From: Metabacillus litoralis
Lineage (GTDB): Bacteria > Bacillota > Bacilli > Bacillales > Bacillaceae
Reading direction: 5' to 3'
DNA: 64,000 bases
NCBI RefSeq assembly: GCF_020524045.1
Contig: NZ_JAIVKL010000018.1
Coordinates: forward strand, 37,198 to 101,197
The stretch's first letter is position 1; each line of letters starts with the position of its first letter. Of this stretch, positions 36,183-45,438 are shown one piece after another. A model generated the notes under the pieces. The model made no database searches. It was not told where the DNA came from and worked only from the letters and a program-made list of their open reading frames with translations. Made by a program: the position numbers and the translations under genes.

Positions 36183-36312
36183 GTTCAAACCCCTTTAACC
36201 TTAGCATTTATATGGAAGATAAATAATCTTTTCTTATTATAGCAATCTATATTTATTTCGACAAAATCTTCATATATTTAAGTGATTTCGGTAACTTTTT
36301 TCAATAAAATCT

Positions 36313-36341
36313 ACAAAAAAAAGAAGAGCGTAAGCCCTCCT
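36313..36341 (-). terminator. Terminator of the second LRR surface-protein gene
   Basis: AGGAGGGC pairs with GCTCTTCT on the minus strand (two G-U), loop TTAC, followed by eight T. Confidence 0.85.
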
Positions 36342-36352
36342 TTTCTCGTTAC

Positions 36353-39300
36353 TTATTCATGTTTCATACTTTTGCGTTTACGAATAACTAGCAGTGTGCC
36401 TCCTAAACCAAAAACAACAAGTCCAATCATGATAAGATTATAAACATCTGTTGCCGTTTCAGGAAGTTCTTTGTTTTCAACAGGCTTTACCTTTAATTTA
36501 ACATCCTTTTTCGGCTTCTCTACTTTAATAGGTGAATTTCCTTTGTTATCTCCACCGTTGTTAGCATCTTTGTCTCCCGAATCCTTGCCAGGCTCTTCCT
36601 TAGTTGGATTGTCAAATAAAACGAAGGTCAGTTCTACATCTTCTTCATCAGCTGCTATTTCGAACTCAAAGCTTTGTTCTTCTTCATCTGCTGTAATAAA
36701 CGTGATGCCGTAGTTACCAACAGGAAGGGCAAATAAATCAACAGGCTCATCTAATGTGTAATCCCACAGCTTACCTTCTTCATCAGACCAACCGTAGTGG
36801 TAAACATCTTCATTAGACTCATCAATTCCGTAAAGATCAAACATCGCCTCTACTTCAGCAACACCCTCTGTTCTTTCAACATACATGGTTACATCTTTTA
36901 TAGAACCTTCAACAGGTAAAGTTGTCACTTCAGCAGATAAATAACCATAATACTCTGCTTCATCCTCTTCTACAGAGACTTCAATATAGTAATCTGTATT
37001 AGGTGAGAGCTCTGTGAATTGGTAGCTAGTTTCTGTACTATCAAGCTGGAACTCTTCAACTATTTCTTCACCATAATTTTTGTATAATGTTACATCATAC
37101 TCACCTGTACCTTTTGGTAGCATCGGATCCCATGAGATAGAAATCGAGTTCTCTGTTACTTCATCAACGTATAACTCAGGAGTAAGATCTACGTCAATAT
37201 TTACTGTAACACCATAATACAATAGTTCATCAATAACACCTTGATTCGTTACATTGTTCTGTAAATCAAGAGACGGAATATTATATAAAGAAACACTTTC
37301 CAAGCTATATAACTCAAGTAATGGTGTAAGATCCGCGATTAACGTTTCATCTAAATATAAATCAAATAAATTTTCAAATTGTGACAAGCTAGAAATATCT
37401 TTTATTGGATTTCCACTAAGATCTAAGGTATACATTTCATCTTTAGAACTAAGCAAAGGTCCAATATCTGTAATTTGGTTGTTTGCCAAGTTAACAAAAG
37501 CTAACTTAGTTAACCCAGATAAAACTGTAATATCACTAATATCGTTATTCATTAACATTACATCCTCAAGCTGTTTCATTCCTGACAAAAAGGAAAGATC
37601 TTTAAGGTTATTATTGTCTATTGATAATGAACGAATATTTTTCATGTCTTTAAATATCGCGTAATCTTTTATAGAAGTATTCGTAATATAGACACTGTAT
37701 AGATTTTTTAAATTTTTGAGAGGTGTCAAGTCTAGCTCTTCCATGTTATCAGATACATTAAAATCAAATAAATTCACGGCATATTCTAAACCAGTTAAGT
37801 CAGAAACCTCTGATTCATATAAATAGATAGAATCTAGCTTCTCCATATCACTTACTCTTGGATCACGATCTAAACCAAGCTGCTCTTTTATAAGCTCTTT
37901 AAGAGTTTCATCTTTAAATTTAACAACTTCACCACTTGGCTCTGACCAAGTTGTTTCCGTATTTGAGCTAGTAAACTCAAGCTCACCTTTACTATTAAAC
38001 GCTTTAACATCTATTTTATATTCTGTATCAGGATCTAAATCCGTAATCTTAAATTCATAATCCTCATAAGGTACTGATGATCTTTTTTCACCATCCACGT
38101 GAATTTCAATAGTTTCTATTTCTTTTTCACCATAATAATCCCAATGAACAAGTAATGAATTCTCGGTGATAAAACTGATATAAGCTTCAAACCATTCTTC
38201 TTCATGATGGAAATCATAGTCAACATACACGCCCCACTCTTCAAGCTGAGTAATTACTTTACGTGCATCAGAACCTTCATCATTTAAATCTAACTTTTCA
38301 TTATTATACAGTGACACATATTGAAGTGAATCGATTTGTAATAACTCTGAGATATCAACTAAATTTGTGTTACTTAAGCTGATACTGTTTAATTTTAACA
38401 ATGTGTTAATTCCTGCTAGAGATTCTAAAGGGTTGTCATCAATGGATAATGACTCTAAGTTTGCTAGTTTTTCAATTCCTTCAAGATTCGTTAACATGTT
38501 GTTATAAATCGATAGATAAGTAAGGTTAGGTAATGCTGGTAAAGCAGATAAACTCGTGATTTCGTTTTCATCTACATTTAAATCGTTTAACTTATCTAAA
38601 TTTTTTAGTACAGATAAATCTTTCATTCCTGTAGCTGTTAAACCAAGAGATGTTAAGTTTGAAAGCTCACTTAAAGGCGAAAAATCAGTGATAGGGTTGT
38701 TATCAAGGTATACTCCTTGAAGATTTTTCAAGCTTGATAACGGCGTGATATTTTCAATCACGTTTCTTGGAGCATATAAATAAATTAAGTTTGTCGCTTT
38801 TTCAAGACCTGTAAGATCTTTGATTCGTTTGCGTTCTATTGTTAATTCAGTTAATTCCAACATATCACTTTCATAAATATCACGTTCTAAACCGAAGTGT
38901 TTCTTAATCTCTTTTTCGAGCTGTAAATCTTTGAAAATGACTTGCTTGCTTTCAGCTGTTGGTTTAACTAATGTTTTAATTGTTGTTTCAAAAGTACTAA
39001 GTACTTCTTTTGCACTGTTAAACGCTTTAAGCGTCACTTCATATTGAGTATTTTCATTAAGATCATTTACCGTTAAAGTATCTTCAGGTGCATCAACCTT
39101 GTATGTCGTGTCGCCTACTGTAACTTCGTAGTAAGCAGCATCACCTTCTCCATCATAAGACCAGTTAAAAATAGCACGGTTTTCATTGACCTTCATTGAG
39201 TCAAAGTACAAATAAAATGTATCATCATGAACAATTTCTAAACCAGCGCGTTTAAGCTGATCTACTTCAGCTTTTAAGCTTACATACATATCACCAAAGA

Positions 39301-40555
39301 TAACTAACGTCGTTAAATTAGTTAATTGTTGTAAAGGAGAAATGGATGTAAGTTCTTCTAAATAACTAATATTCAATTCTTTTAAGTTAGATAAAGAGGT
39401 TAAAGCAGATAGTTCTGTTACTTGTCCAAAACTGATATCTAATGTTTCTAACAAAGAAAGATTTGAAATTGGTTCAATATTTTTGACGATTGTATCTGAT
39501 ATAATCAATGTTTTTAAGTTTGATAATGTTGTTAAAAATTGAAGTTCTGTGCCTTTGTAATAAGATAAATCGAGATATTCAAGCTTTGTTAACTTTTCTA
39601 ATTGTTTTGCAGATTCAACTTCATTTCCAGAAAGCTCTAATTTTGTTAAATTTATCGCTGTTTCTAACCCTGTTAAATCTTTTATATTTCTATCTGAAGC
39701 ATTTAAATTTGTTAATCTTTCCATATCTGTTGTGGATATTTCGTCGCTTGTTAATTTTAAAGCTCCTTTGATTGCTCTTTTTAAGGCTAAATCAGGAATG
39801 GTAACTACCCCACCTGATGGTGTAGCTGTTGCTTGTACAGTTTTCTTTTCTACTTCAGGCTCTACGACCACTAGATTTTCTTCCAGTTTTTCTGCAGGAG
39901 TTTCTGAAGCTAATGTTGTTACTGTTTTTGCTGCTTCAGATAAAACCTCACCATTTTTGAGAGCTTGAATACTGATTGTGTAGCTTGTATTTGCTGTTAC
40001 ATCTTTTATTTCATATGATTGTTCACCTGTAAATTGACCAAGTGATTTCCCATCTAGTACTAGGTGATAAACTTCCGCGTTTTCAAGAGTAGACCATTCA
40101 GCTTTAAAGCCTTGATCTGTTATATTTGTTACTTGTAAATCTATGTTTTCTTGAACAATTTCTTGTTTTTGATACGTGATTTCAATCGGTTCTGTTTGAA
40201 GGGTAGTATCACCGATTTTTTTCACAGAATAAGTATAATTTTCACCTTCATTAATCTGGGTATCTAGGAATCTATAAGTATTTGTTACTTCTCTGTTTTC
40301 ACCAACTGTTGAATTTATTTTTTCAACTGATGTTAACGGAATATCCTTGTTATTTTTTATAAGAGTAAAACTTTCATCTCCTTGTACTGAAGAAGATGTT
40401 ACCCATTGTAATTGCACGGCTTCTTCGGTATTTACAGCAGGTAAGAGAGTAATACTGTCAGTTGTTGTTGCTGCGATTACCTTTTGAGAAAATGGTGTTA
40501 ATAGTGTTAAAAGCACAGTGAAAATTAGTGATAATGATACAAGACGCTTATTCAA
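36353..40555 (-). CDS. LPxTG-anchored LRR/fibronectin-type surface protein (1400 aa)
   Basis: Paralogue of the 3057-residue protein. A signal peptide (1-28) is followed by two fibronectin-like domains (to ~220), then three LRR-plus-FnIII super-units starting near residues 252, 540 and 880, with the same N-cap (DLALKRAIKGAL; ERDIYESDMLEL; ETLKELIKEQLGL) and 22-residue LRRs such as LENLKNLKG-type NNPITDFSPLSELSNL. A beta domain near 1220-1310 matches one in the giant protein. The C-terminus has an acidic/Gly linker, LPETA, a membrane helix and a RKRKSMKHE tail. Start is TTG 40555 with AGGAGGA about 10 nt upstream. It is divergent from the LCP ligase gene. No sortase gene is in the window. Confidence 0.9.
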   Translation of the reverse strand: MNKRLVSLSLIFTVLLTLLTPFSQKVIAATTTDSITLLPAVNTEEAVQLQWVTSSSVQGDESFTLIKNNKDIPLTSVEKINSTVGENREVTNTYRFLDTQINEGENYTYSVKKIGDTTLQTEPIEITYQKQEIVQENIDLQVTNITDQGFKAEWSTLENAEVYHLVLDGKSLGQFTGEQSYEIKDVTANTSYTISIQALKNGEVLSEAAKTVTTLASETPAEKLEENLVVVEPEVEKKTVQATATPSGGVVTIPDLALKRAIKGALKLTSDEISTTDMERLTNLNASDRNIKDLTGLETAINLTKLELSGNEVESAKQLEKLTKLEYLDLSYYKGTELQFLTTLSNLKTLIISDTIVKNIEPISNLSLLETLDISFGQVTELSALTSLSNLKELNISYLEELTSISPLQQLTNLTTLVIFGDMYVSLKAEVDQLKRAGLEIVHDDTFYLYFDSMKVNENRAIFNWSYDGEGDAAYYEVTVGDTTYKVDAPEDTLTVNDLNENTQYEVTLKAFNSAKEVLSTFETTIKTLVKPTAESKQVIFKDLQLEKEIKKHFGLERDIYESDMLELTELTIERKRIKDLTGLEKATNLIYLYAPRNVIENITPLSSLKNLQGVYLDNNPITDFSPLSELSNLTSLGLTATGMKDLSVLKNLDKLNDLNVDENEITSLSALPALPNLTYLSIYNNMLTNLEGIEKLANLESLSIDDNPLESLAGINTLLKLNSISLSNTNLVDISELLQIDSLQYVSLYNNEKLDLNDEGSDARKVITQLEEWGVYVDYDFHHEEEWFEAYISFITENSLLVHWDYYGEKEIETIEIHVDGEKRSSVPYEDYEFKITDLDPDTEYKIDVKAFNSKGELEFTSSNTETTWSEPSGEVVKFKDETLKELIKEQLGLDRDPRVSDMEKLDSIYLYESEVSDLTGLEYAVNLFDFNVSDNMEELDLTPLKNLKNLYSVYITNTSIKDYAIFKDMKNIRSLSIDNNNLKDLSFLSGMKQLEDVMLMNNDISDITVLSGLTKLAFVNLANNQITDIGPLLSSKDEMYTLDLSGNPIKDISSLSQFENLFDLYLDETLIADLTPLLELYSLESVSLYNIPSLDLQNNVTNQGVIDELLYYGVTVNIDVDLTPELYVDEVTENSISISWDPMLPKGTGEYDVTLYKNYGEEIVEEFQLDSTETSYQFTELSPNTDYYIEVSVEEDEAEYYGYLSAEVTTLPVEGSIKDVTMYVERTEGVAEVEAMFDLYGIDESNEDVYHYGWSDEEGKLWDYTLDEPVDLFALPVGNYGITFITADEEEQSFEFEIAADEEDVELTFVLFDNPTKEEPGKDSGDKDANNGGDNKGNSPIKVEKPKKDVKLKVKPVENKELPETATDVYNLIMIGLVVFGLGGTLLVIRKRKSMKHE

Positions 40556-40614
40556 ATTCGTCTTTCCTCCTATTAATTACTATATTTTGTCAAATAAATT
40601 ATAATTTTTATTTT

Positions 40615-40643
40615 AGCATATAGATACATATTTCATTAGACAA
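40615..40643 (-). promoter_or_regulatory. Possible promoter of the second LRR gene
   Basis: Minus strand TTGTCT (40643-40638), 17-bp spacer, TATGCT (40620-40615), about 60 bp before the TTG start. Confidence 0.4.
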
Positions 40644-40717
40644 ATTTCTACAAAATGTGAAACTTTTCTTATAGTTGCTTCGTCATATAATTGGAAACAA
40701 AATTTTACAAAAAAGCA

Positions 40718-40746
40718 TTGTAGTTTAGGTAAGGTAGCACTATAAT
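40718..40746 (+). promoter_or_regulatory. Sigma-A promoter of the TagU-type gene
   Basis: TTGTAG (40718-40723), exactly 17 bp, perfect TATAAT (40741-40746), 51 bp before the ATG. Confidence 0.75.
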
Positions 40747-40796
40747 CTTTATAGATTCAATATATAAAATTCAAAATAAAAAGGATGACATAGATA

Positions 40797-41750
40797 ATGA
40801 GAGAAGCAAGAAAAAAGAAGAAGAAGTGGCTATGGATTACGCTTAGTATTATCGGTCTACTTGTTTTAAGTGTAGGTGGCTATGCGTTTTACCTGTATAA
40901 ATCTGCTACAGATACGGTTGCTAGTATTCATGAAGAATTAGATCGTGACAAGTCTCCAAAACGACCTGATAAAGTAACATTCACTGAAAAAGATCCTATT
41001 TCTATTCTTTTAATGGGTGTAGATGAGCGTGAAGGTGATAGAGGTCGTTCTGACTCTCTAATTCTAATGACAGTAAATCCAAATACTAATTCAACACAAA
41101 TGCTTAGTATCCCACGTGATACTCGTACAGAAATTGTTGGAAAAGGAAAACAAGATAAAATTAACCATGCTTATGCATTCGGCGGAACTGAAATGGCTGT
41201 TGCAACGGTTGAGAACTTTCTAGATGTTCCTGTTGATTATTTTGTGAAAATTAATATGGAAAGCTTTAAAGATACAGTTGATGCTGTTGGTGGCATTGAA
41301 GTAAATAATACATTAAATTTCAGTTCTGGTGGCTATGATTTCCCAGAAGGCAAAGTTACGTTAGATGGTGAAAAAGCTTTAGCTTATACAAGAATGAGAT
41401 ACGAAGATCCTCGTGGGGACTTTGGTCGTCAAGAACGTCAGCGCCAAATCATTGAAGGTGTAATGAAAAAAGGTGCAAATGTTTCATCAATCACAAAATT
41501 TGGAGATATGTTTGGTGTTGTACGTGATAATGTGACAACAAACTTAACATTTGATGAAATGTGGGAAATTCAAGCGAACTATAAAGCAGCTAGTCAAAAT
41601 CTAGAACAGTTCCAAATAAAAGGGACAGGAGATAAAATCGACGGTATTTATTACTATATTGTTGCTGAAGAAGAGCGTTTAGCTTTGTCAAATCAGTTGA
41701 AAGATCATCTCGAAATATCTTCTGACACAGCAGCTACATCTTCGAATTAA
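40797..41750 (+). CDS. tagU: LCP family cell-wall polymer ligase, TagU/LytR type
   Basis: A 317-residue LCP enzyme, second in this window. A basic start (REARKKKKKW) and a transmembrane helix (~12-33) precede an extracytoplasmic LCP domain: ISILLMGVDEREGDRGRSDSL, TQMLSIPRDTRTEIVG, KINHAYAFGG and AYTRMRYEDPRGDFGRQERQ, with the conserved arginines and aspartates. AAGGATGA precedes the ATG. It is monocistronic with its own promoter and terminator and divergent from the LRR adhesin. It attaches anionic polymer to peptidoglycan; TagU versus TagT assignment is tentative. Confidence 0.85.
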   Translation: MREARKKKKKWLWITLSIIGLLVLSVGGYAFYLYKSATDTVASIHEELDRDKSPKRPDKVTFTEKDPISILLMGVDEREGDRGRSDSLILMTVNPNTNSTQMLSIPRDTRTEIVGKGKQDKINHAYAFGGTEMAVATVENFLDVPVDYFVKINMESFKDTVDAVGGIEVNNTLNFSSGGYDFPEGKVTLDGEKALAYTRMRYEDPRGDFGRQERQRQIIEGVMKKGANVSSITKFGDMFGVVRDNVTTNLTFDEMWEIQANYKAASQNLEQFQIKGTGDKIDGIYYYIVAEEERLALSNQLKDHLEISSDTAATSSN

Positions 41751-41756
41751 CTATCG

Positions 41757-41789
41757 AAAGCCAGTCTCACAATGTAGACTGGCTTTTTT
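41757..41789 (+). terminator. Terminator of the TagU-type gene
   Basis: AAAGCCAGTCT / AGACTGGCTTT perfect stem, T run. Confidence 0.92.
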
Positions 41790-41950
41790 CTATGTCTGAG
41801 TAAAAAATTCCCGTTTTCCCATTTCCAATTTAGATAATATCAATTACTATGTAATAAGATTAGTATTTTATAGAATTTTAATTGTAGATGCATGAAATAC
41901 GTAAATCTTCCATATCTTTTAAAGAAAATTATATATAGGAGGGACTCATT

Positions 41951-42208
41951 TTGGAATTTTCATTTGGATTTATACTCTCATTAGCGATTGCGATCTTCCT
42001 TGCAATCGATGCACCTAAACACGGAAAAAATCCTTGGCTTTGGGGAATCCTTGGCTTTGTGTTTGGGACACTTGCTCTCGGAATTTATTTCATTAACACA
42101 GGACGTAAAGTGGCCGGTTGGATTATTGTCATCATCACGATTATCCTGATTTTACTGCTAATATTATTTTTCGCAGCTTTCTTTTTCTTAATCTTTCAAG
42201 GTGTTTAA
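41951..42208 (+). CDS. Small hydrophobic membrane protein
   Basis: An 85-residue protein with TTG start 41951 preceded by AGGAGGG at 8 nt. Two to three transmembrane helices (2-18, ~28-48, ~57-82) are linked by the loop DAPKHGKNPWLWG, a pattern common in small Bacillus membrane proteins. It has a strong terminator just after the stop. No function can be assigned. Confidence 0.65.
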   Translation: MEFSFGFILSLAIAIFLAIDAPKHGKNPWLWGILGFVFGTLALGIYFINTGRKVAGWIIVIITIILILLLILFFAAFFFLIFQGV

Positions 42209-42219
42209 GTATTAGCTCA

Positions 42220-42250
42220 AAACACCCCTTCGCTGAATGAAGGGGTGTTT
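42220..42250. terminator. Bidirectional terminator
   Basis: Perfect stem AAACACCCCTTC / GAAGGGGTGTTT between convergent genes. Confidence 0.9.
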
Positions 42251-42280
42251 GTTGCGATTTAAGTGAGTGCAAACCCCCTA

Positions 42281-42739
42281 CTACTTAAAATCCCATACAA
42301 TTTTCCACTCACCCTCTTCTTCAACCGTATAAACATCTTGGAGTACTGTAAATGTCCCAAATTTACTTTTAAAGGTTTGTTCAACTGTAATGGAGTTAGC
42401 GATAGGAAAGGCTTCAGATCCTTTAGCCATTTTAAAGCTTTTGACTTCTTTTTCATCACTTATGTTATATGAAAATGTATTCACTCCATAATGCCCCATA
42501 TAGATATGAGATCGTTCTGTCACGTACGCATTTTTAGTGAATTTTTTTTGCATCACAGGGTGAAATAGCTCCCATGCACTACCAAAGTCCCCTTCTTGCT
42601 CATAGTGATAAAAAGCATCAACAACATCTCTGGGTTCTTTTTCCCCTAGACCTGATATAAACTTAAATACTATAATAATGAGTACGATAAGTACGATGGC
42701 AATAATTAGGAATGGGAGTTTATTTGATCGTCTTCTCAC
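42281..42739 (-). CDS. Membrane-anchored NTF2-like protein
   Basis: A 152-residue protein starting at GTG 42739 (GAGGTG 7 nt upstream). It has a basic N-terminus, one transmembrane helix (~9-29) and an extracytoplasmic domain of ~110 residues beginning with a helix (PRDVVDAFYHYEQEGDFGSAWELFHP) and ending in a beta sheet closing with EGEWKIVWDF, the typical layout of NTF2-like/DUF4878-type domains. Its substrate is unknown. It is divergent from the next membrane protein gene. Confidence 0.65.
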   Translation of the reverse strand: MRRRSNKLPFLIIAIVLIVLIIIVFKFISGLGEKEPRDVVDAFYHYEQEGDFGSAWELFHPVMQKKFTKNAYVTERSHIYMGHYGVNTFSYNISDEKEVKSFKMAKGSEAFPIANSITVEQTFKSKFGTFTVLQDVYTVEEEGEWKIVWDFK

Positions 42740-42832
42740 CGGTGTTCACCTCGTTAGCCTGTCTTCTTACTTTATACAAACTATGCACAGGCATGGACAA
42801 ATATGAAGGATCAGATCCCGGAAAGGAATTTT

Positions 42833-43258
42833 ATGAAAGATATCATTTTATTTTTCGTTGAAATTGTGAATAATGTTCATGACGTTTTAATTGTGCTGTT
42901 AAATGATATGTTAGGACTGCAGCTTACTGATAAAGATATGCATTTTTGGATTATGGGTGTTATCGGAATGATTACTTTTTCCGTTGTTTACTTGATCTCA
43001 AAATGGTTAGCTCAATTTAAGATTGGGATCCACTTAATTGCTTTTTTATATACACTTACTTTTATGTTCGTTTTAGTGTTTGCCATCGAAATTCAACAGG
43101 CAATTACGAACAGAGGCAATATGGATTTTATTGATGCGATCATTGGACTTTGGGGATATATTGTATTGTTTTTGGTGTATGTAGGAATATTATTATTTAT
43201 TTTGGCTGTAAAAATTGTTACGAAAACACTTAAAAACAAGAAAAATATTAATATGTAA
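42833..43258 (+). CDS. Polytopic membrane protein, unknown function
   Basis: A 141-residue protein with about four hydrophobic helices (~5-22, ~37-55, ~66-85, ~105-128) and a Lys-rich end. ATG 42833 follows GAAAGGA at 5 nt; the earlier ATG at 42803 is less well placed. It ends at a large shared terminator. I do not recognise the family. Confidence 0.6.
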   Translation: MKDIILFFVEIVNNVHDVLIVLLNDMLGLQLTDKDMHFWIMGVIGMITFSVVYLISKWLAQFKIGIHLIAFLYTLTFMFVLVFAIEIQQAITNRGNMDFIDAIIGLWGYIVLFLVYVGILLFILAVKIVTKTLKNKKNINM

Positions 43259-43311
43259 AAAAAAACATGACGCTAGCCTATCGTCACTCTAAATTTAACT
43301 TCTACCTTCAT

Positions 43312-43366
43312 AAAAAGGCCATGATAAGTCAATGAAATTTCATTGAACATAATCATGACCTTTTTC
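43312..43366. terminator. Long bidirectional terminator
   Basis: Outer arms AAAAAGGCCATGAT / ATCATGACCTTTTT with an inner AATGAAATTTCATT stem between convergent genes. Confidence 0.88.
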
Positions 43367-43378
43367 TTTATCTATATC

Positions 43379-44095
43379 CTAACTTATCTGCACCAATTTC
43401 TCAGGCCTTCCAAGCAAATATCCTTGAGCATACTGAACACCTAATTGACGAGCCATCTCAAGGTCATCGACTGTTTCGAGCCCTTCCAAAATTAACTGAC
43501 ATTCATTTCTCACACTATATTCATTAACTAATTGAATGAAAGATTGCTTTTTTGGAAGTTGTGAAAGCTGTTTAGAAAAATATCGATCTACCTTTAAGTA
43601 ATCTGGCTCCATTTCAATAATTGTTTGGAAATCAGAGTAGCCTTTCCCTACATCATCTATCGCGAACTTTAATCCTAGTATCTTTAATTCTTTCATTCGA
43701 TCAATCAATTGGGAAAGGTCATGGATATCTTCTAATTCACTAATTTCAAACACCATATGTTGGCAGTGCTGCGGATCATCAGCGATCAATTCTTTTATGA
43801 AGATGAGAAAGTTTGGATTGAGTAATGTTGTCGGAAAAACATTTAGAAACAAACATCCGTTTTGCATGCGATATCCTGCTTTTTGATAGGCTTTAGCCGC
43901 TTTTTGAATAGACCGCAAGTCTAATTCAACTAGTTGATTTTCTTTTCTAGCTTGAAGAAATATCTGCTCAGGATTGTGATGCAACGATGACCTCATTAAC
44001 CCCTCGTATCCTAAGATTTTATTACACTCAATATTAACTATCGGTTGATAAAAATGGAAAAAACTATCCTCCATGCTCAAATCTTTTATTAACAT
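43379..44095 (-). CDS. EAL-domain c-di-GMP phosphodiesterase-like protein
   Basis: A 238-residue stand-alone EAL protein with no membrane segment, so cytoplasmic. EAL enzymes hydrolyse c-di-GMP to pGpG. The catalytic pattern is largely kept: YEGLMR (the signature reads EGL instead of EAL but the metal-binding Glu is present), FLNVFP (Asn), VFEISE (Glu), FAIDDVGKGYS (DD), YLKVDR (Lys), LEGLET (Glu) and AQGYLLGRP. I therefore expect activity. The RBS is weak (GTGGG before ATG 44095). Its leader carries a c-di-GMP-I riboswitch and a terminator, so the gene should sense its own substrate. It ends at a shared terminator. Confidence 0.88.
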   Translation of the reverse strand: MLIKDLSMEDSFFHFYQPIVNIECNKILGYEGLMRSSLHHNPEQIFLQARKENQLVELDLRSIQKAAKAYQKAGYRMQNGCLFLNVFPTTLLNPNFLIFIKELIADDPQHCQHMVFEISELEDIHDLSQLIDRMKELKILGLKFAIDDVGKGYSDFQTIIEMEPDYLKVDRYFSKQLSQLPKKQSFIQLVNEYSVRNECQLILEGLETVDDLEMARQLGVQYAQGYLLGRPEKLVQIS

Positions 44096-44154
44096 TCTTT
44101 AGCCCACCCAATGTTGTTTTAGAGATTCTGTGTAAAAGTGATGCTATTCCTACT

Positions 44155-44198
44155 AAAAAAAGAGATATCTTTACCGAATGGAAAAAGATATCTCTTTT
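44155..44198 (-). terminator. Riboswitch expression-platform terminator
   Basis: On the minus strand AAAAGAGATATCTTT pairs with AAAGATATCTCTTTT and is followed by seven T. Its loop CCATTCGG can also pair with CCGAAGAATGG at the aptamer 3' end (two extra bases), a possible alternative fold. Confidence 0.85.
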
Positions 44199-44202
44199 CT
44201 AT

Positions 44203-44295
44203 AACCATTCTTCGGTGGCTCGACTACCATAGTATTGTTTACCTTAGGTTCGTAGCTTTGCGTCCTTACTTTTCAGCAAGTTTGCCATTTATCGG
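44203..44295 (-). ncRNA. c-di-GMP-I (GEMM-I) riboswitch aptamer
   Basis: The minus-strand leader of the EAL gene contains the conserved GEMM-I blocks in order: TGGCAAACTTGC, GGACGCAAAGC, CCTAAGG, ACTATGGTAG and CACCGAAGAATGG, with the paired P1a/P1b arms. These match the core of known class I c-di-GMP riboswitches (for example Vc2), including the GGACGCAAAGC stretch and the GGTAG/CCG tetraloop-receptor side. It lies about 110 nt upstream of the EAL start codon and just before a terminator, so it should control transcription of the EAL gene. Confidence 0.9.
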
Positions 44296-44354
44296 AATTA
44301 ATTTACTATTTTAAATGAAATTTTTTTACTAATTTTAAAGGAATTAATTTACTA
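44294..44354. repeat. Two 15-nt direct repeats upstream of the riboswitch
   Basis: GGAATTAATTTACTA occurs at 44294-44308 and at 44340-44354, both in the promoter-side AT-rich region of the EAL gene. Possibly a binding site or a local duplication; otherwise the 387-nt gap holds only the riboswitch and terminator. Confidence 0.6.
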
Positions 44355-44482
44355 ATTTAATTTTATTACACACAGGGGTACAAAGTCTAGTTAATTTAGC
44401 ATATTTTGCCGAAAGATTGATTATCATGTCGAACTTTAGTTCTATACAGCTCAGGACAATTGTAAAAGATGTACTGTCAATT

Positions 44483-45301
44483 CTATAGTGACGTTTTTAT
44501 TGGTTTTTTCTCTACAAAATAAACCCATTCACGATATCCAATTTCCTTTAATCTACTTTGTACTTGCTCAAAATCATCACAAATTCGCTCAGGTTTGTGG
44601 GCGTCAGAGCCAAATGTCACCTGCACATTATGAAATAACGCTCGTTCTAGAATATCGTCTGAAGGATACCAGCCTCCACAATCTTTTGTACTTCCTGATG
44701 TATTTATTTCAATGGCTACCTCTTCTTTCCCTATGATTTTAAGCGTATTATCAATCACATTTGTTTGAATTTCTGAAAAAGAAGGATAAAATCCCTTCAT
44801 TGCATCAATATGACCTAATATTTGAAATAAACCTGATTTTGCGGATTGCTCAATTAGTGAATAATACTCATCTTTCACCGCTATTTGTTCTGTAGATGTT
44901 AATCCTTCCCAACGTCCTTTTTTAAAAATATTCACATCATGAACATAGTGAACAGAGCCAATAATGTAATCAAATGGTTGGTTTATGTATTGATTTCGGT
45001 AAAGATCGATATGCTTTGGAAAAAAATCACTTTCCACACCTAGTAAAACGTGGATTTTATCTTTGTACTTATCTTTCAGGCGTTGAACTTCCTCGATGTA
45101 AGGAATAAATTCACTTTTTTGCATGGAGATTGTTGGATATAAATGATCTTCATCACTATAAAAATACGGAGAATGATCTGAAATCCCAATATATTGTAAG
45201 CCATATTGAATGGCCTGCTTAACATAATCCTCAATTGTACCAATTGCATGTCCACAGCGTTGATGATGAGTGTGTAAATCAAATTTCACCGAATTCTTCA
45301 A
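44483..45301 (-). CDS. PHP-domain histidinol-phosphatase family protein
   Basis: A 272-residue cytosolic metal-dependent phosphoesterase of the HisJ/HisK branch, which dephosphorylates histidinol phosphate in histidine synthesis. The trinuclear metal site is intact: FDLHTHHQRCGHA, GISDHSP, GVESDF, GSVHYV, GHIDAMK, AIEINTSG and FGSDAHKPE. Start TTG 45301 follows AGGAGG at 8 nt. It is not next to his genes, so a role on another phosphate ester is possible. Length and motif order fit HisK. Confidence 0.83.
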   Translation of the reverse strand: MKNSVKFDLHTHHQRCGHAIGTIEDYVKQAIQYGLQYIGISDHSPYFYSDEDHLYPTISMQKSEFIPYIEEVQRLKDKYKDKIHVLLGVESDFFPKHIDLYRNQYINQPFDYIIGSVHYVHDVNIFKKGRWEGLTSTEQIAVKDEYYSLIEQSAKSGLFQILGHIDAMKGFYPSFSEIQTNVIDNTLKIIGKEEVAIEINTSGSTKDCGGWYPSDDILERALFHNVQVTFGSDAHKPERICDDFEQVQSRLKEIGYREWVYFVEKKPIKTSL

Positions 45302-45438
45302 CTTCTTAGCCTCCTGTTAAAGTTATCCAGTTTCTCTTTTATCATATCGTAGAAAAAAATATTTTACCAACTTGATATGGATTTGATTAGAACGTTAAAA
45401 ATAGGACAAAAATAGTGGGATAAGAGGAGGTCATAAGA

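Noticed and set aside
44276..44320. SigD-like promoter (TAAA ... CCGATAA) near the riboswitch
   Set aside because: The -10 like block overlaps the 5' P1 arm of the aptamer, so transcription from it would start inside the riboswitch and destroy it; spacing (13-14) is also off.
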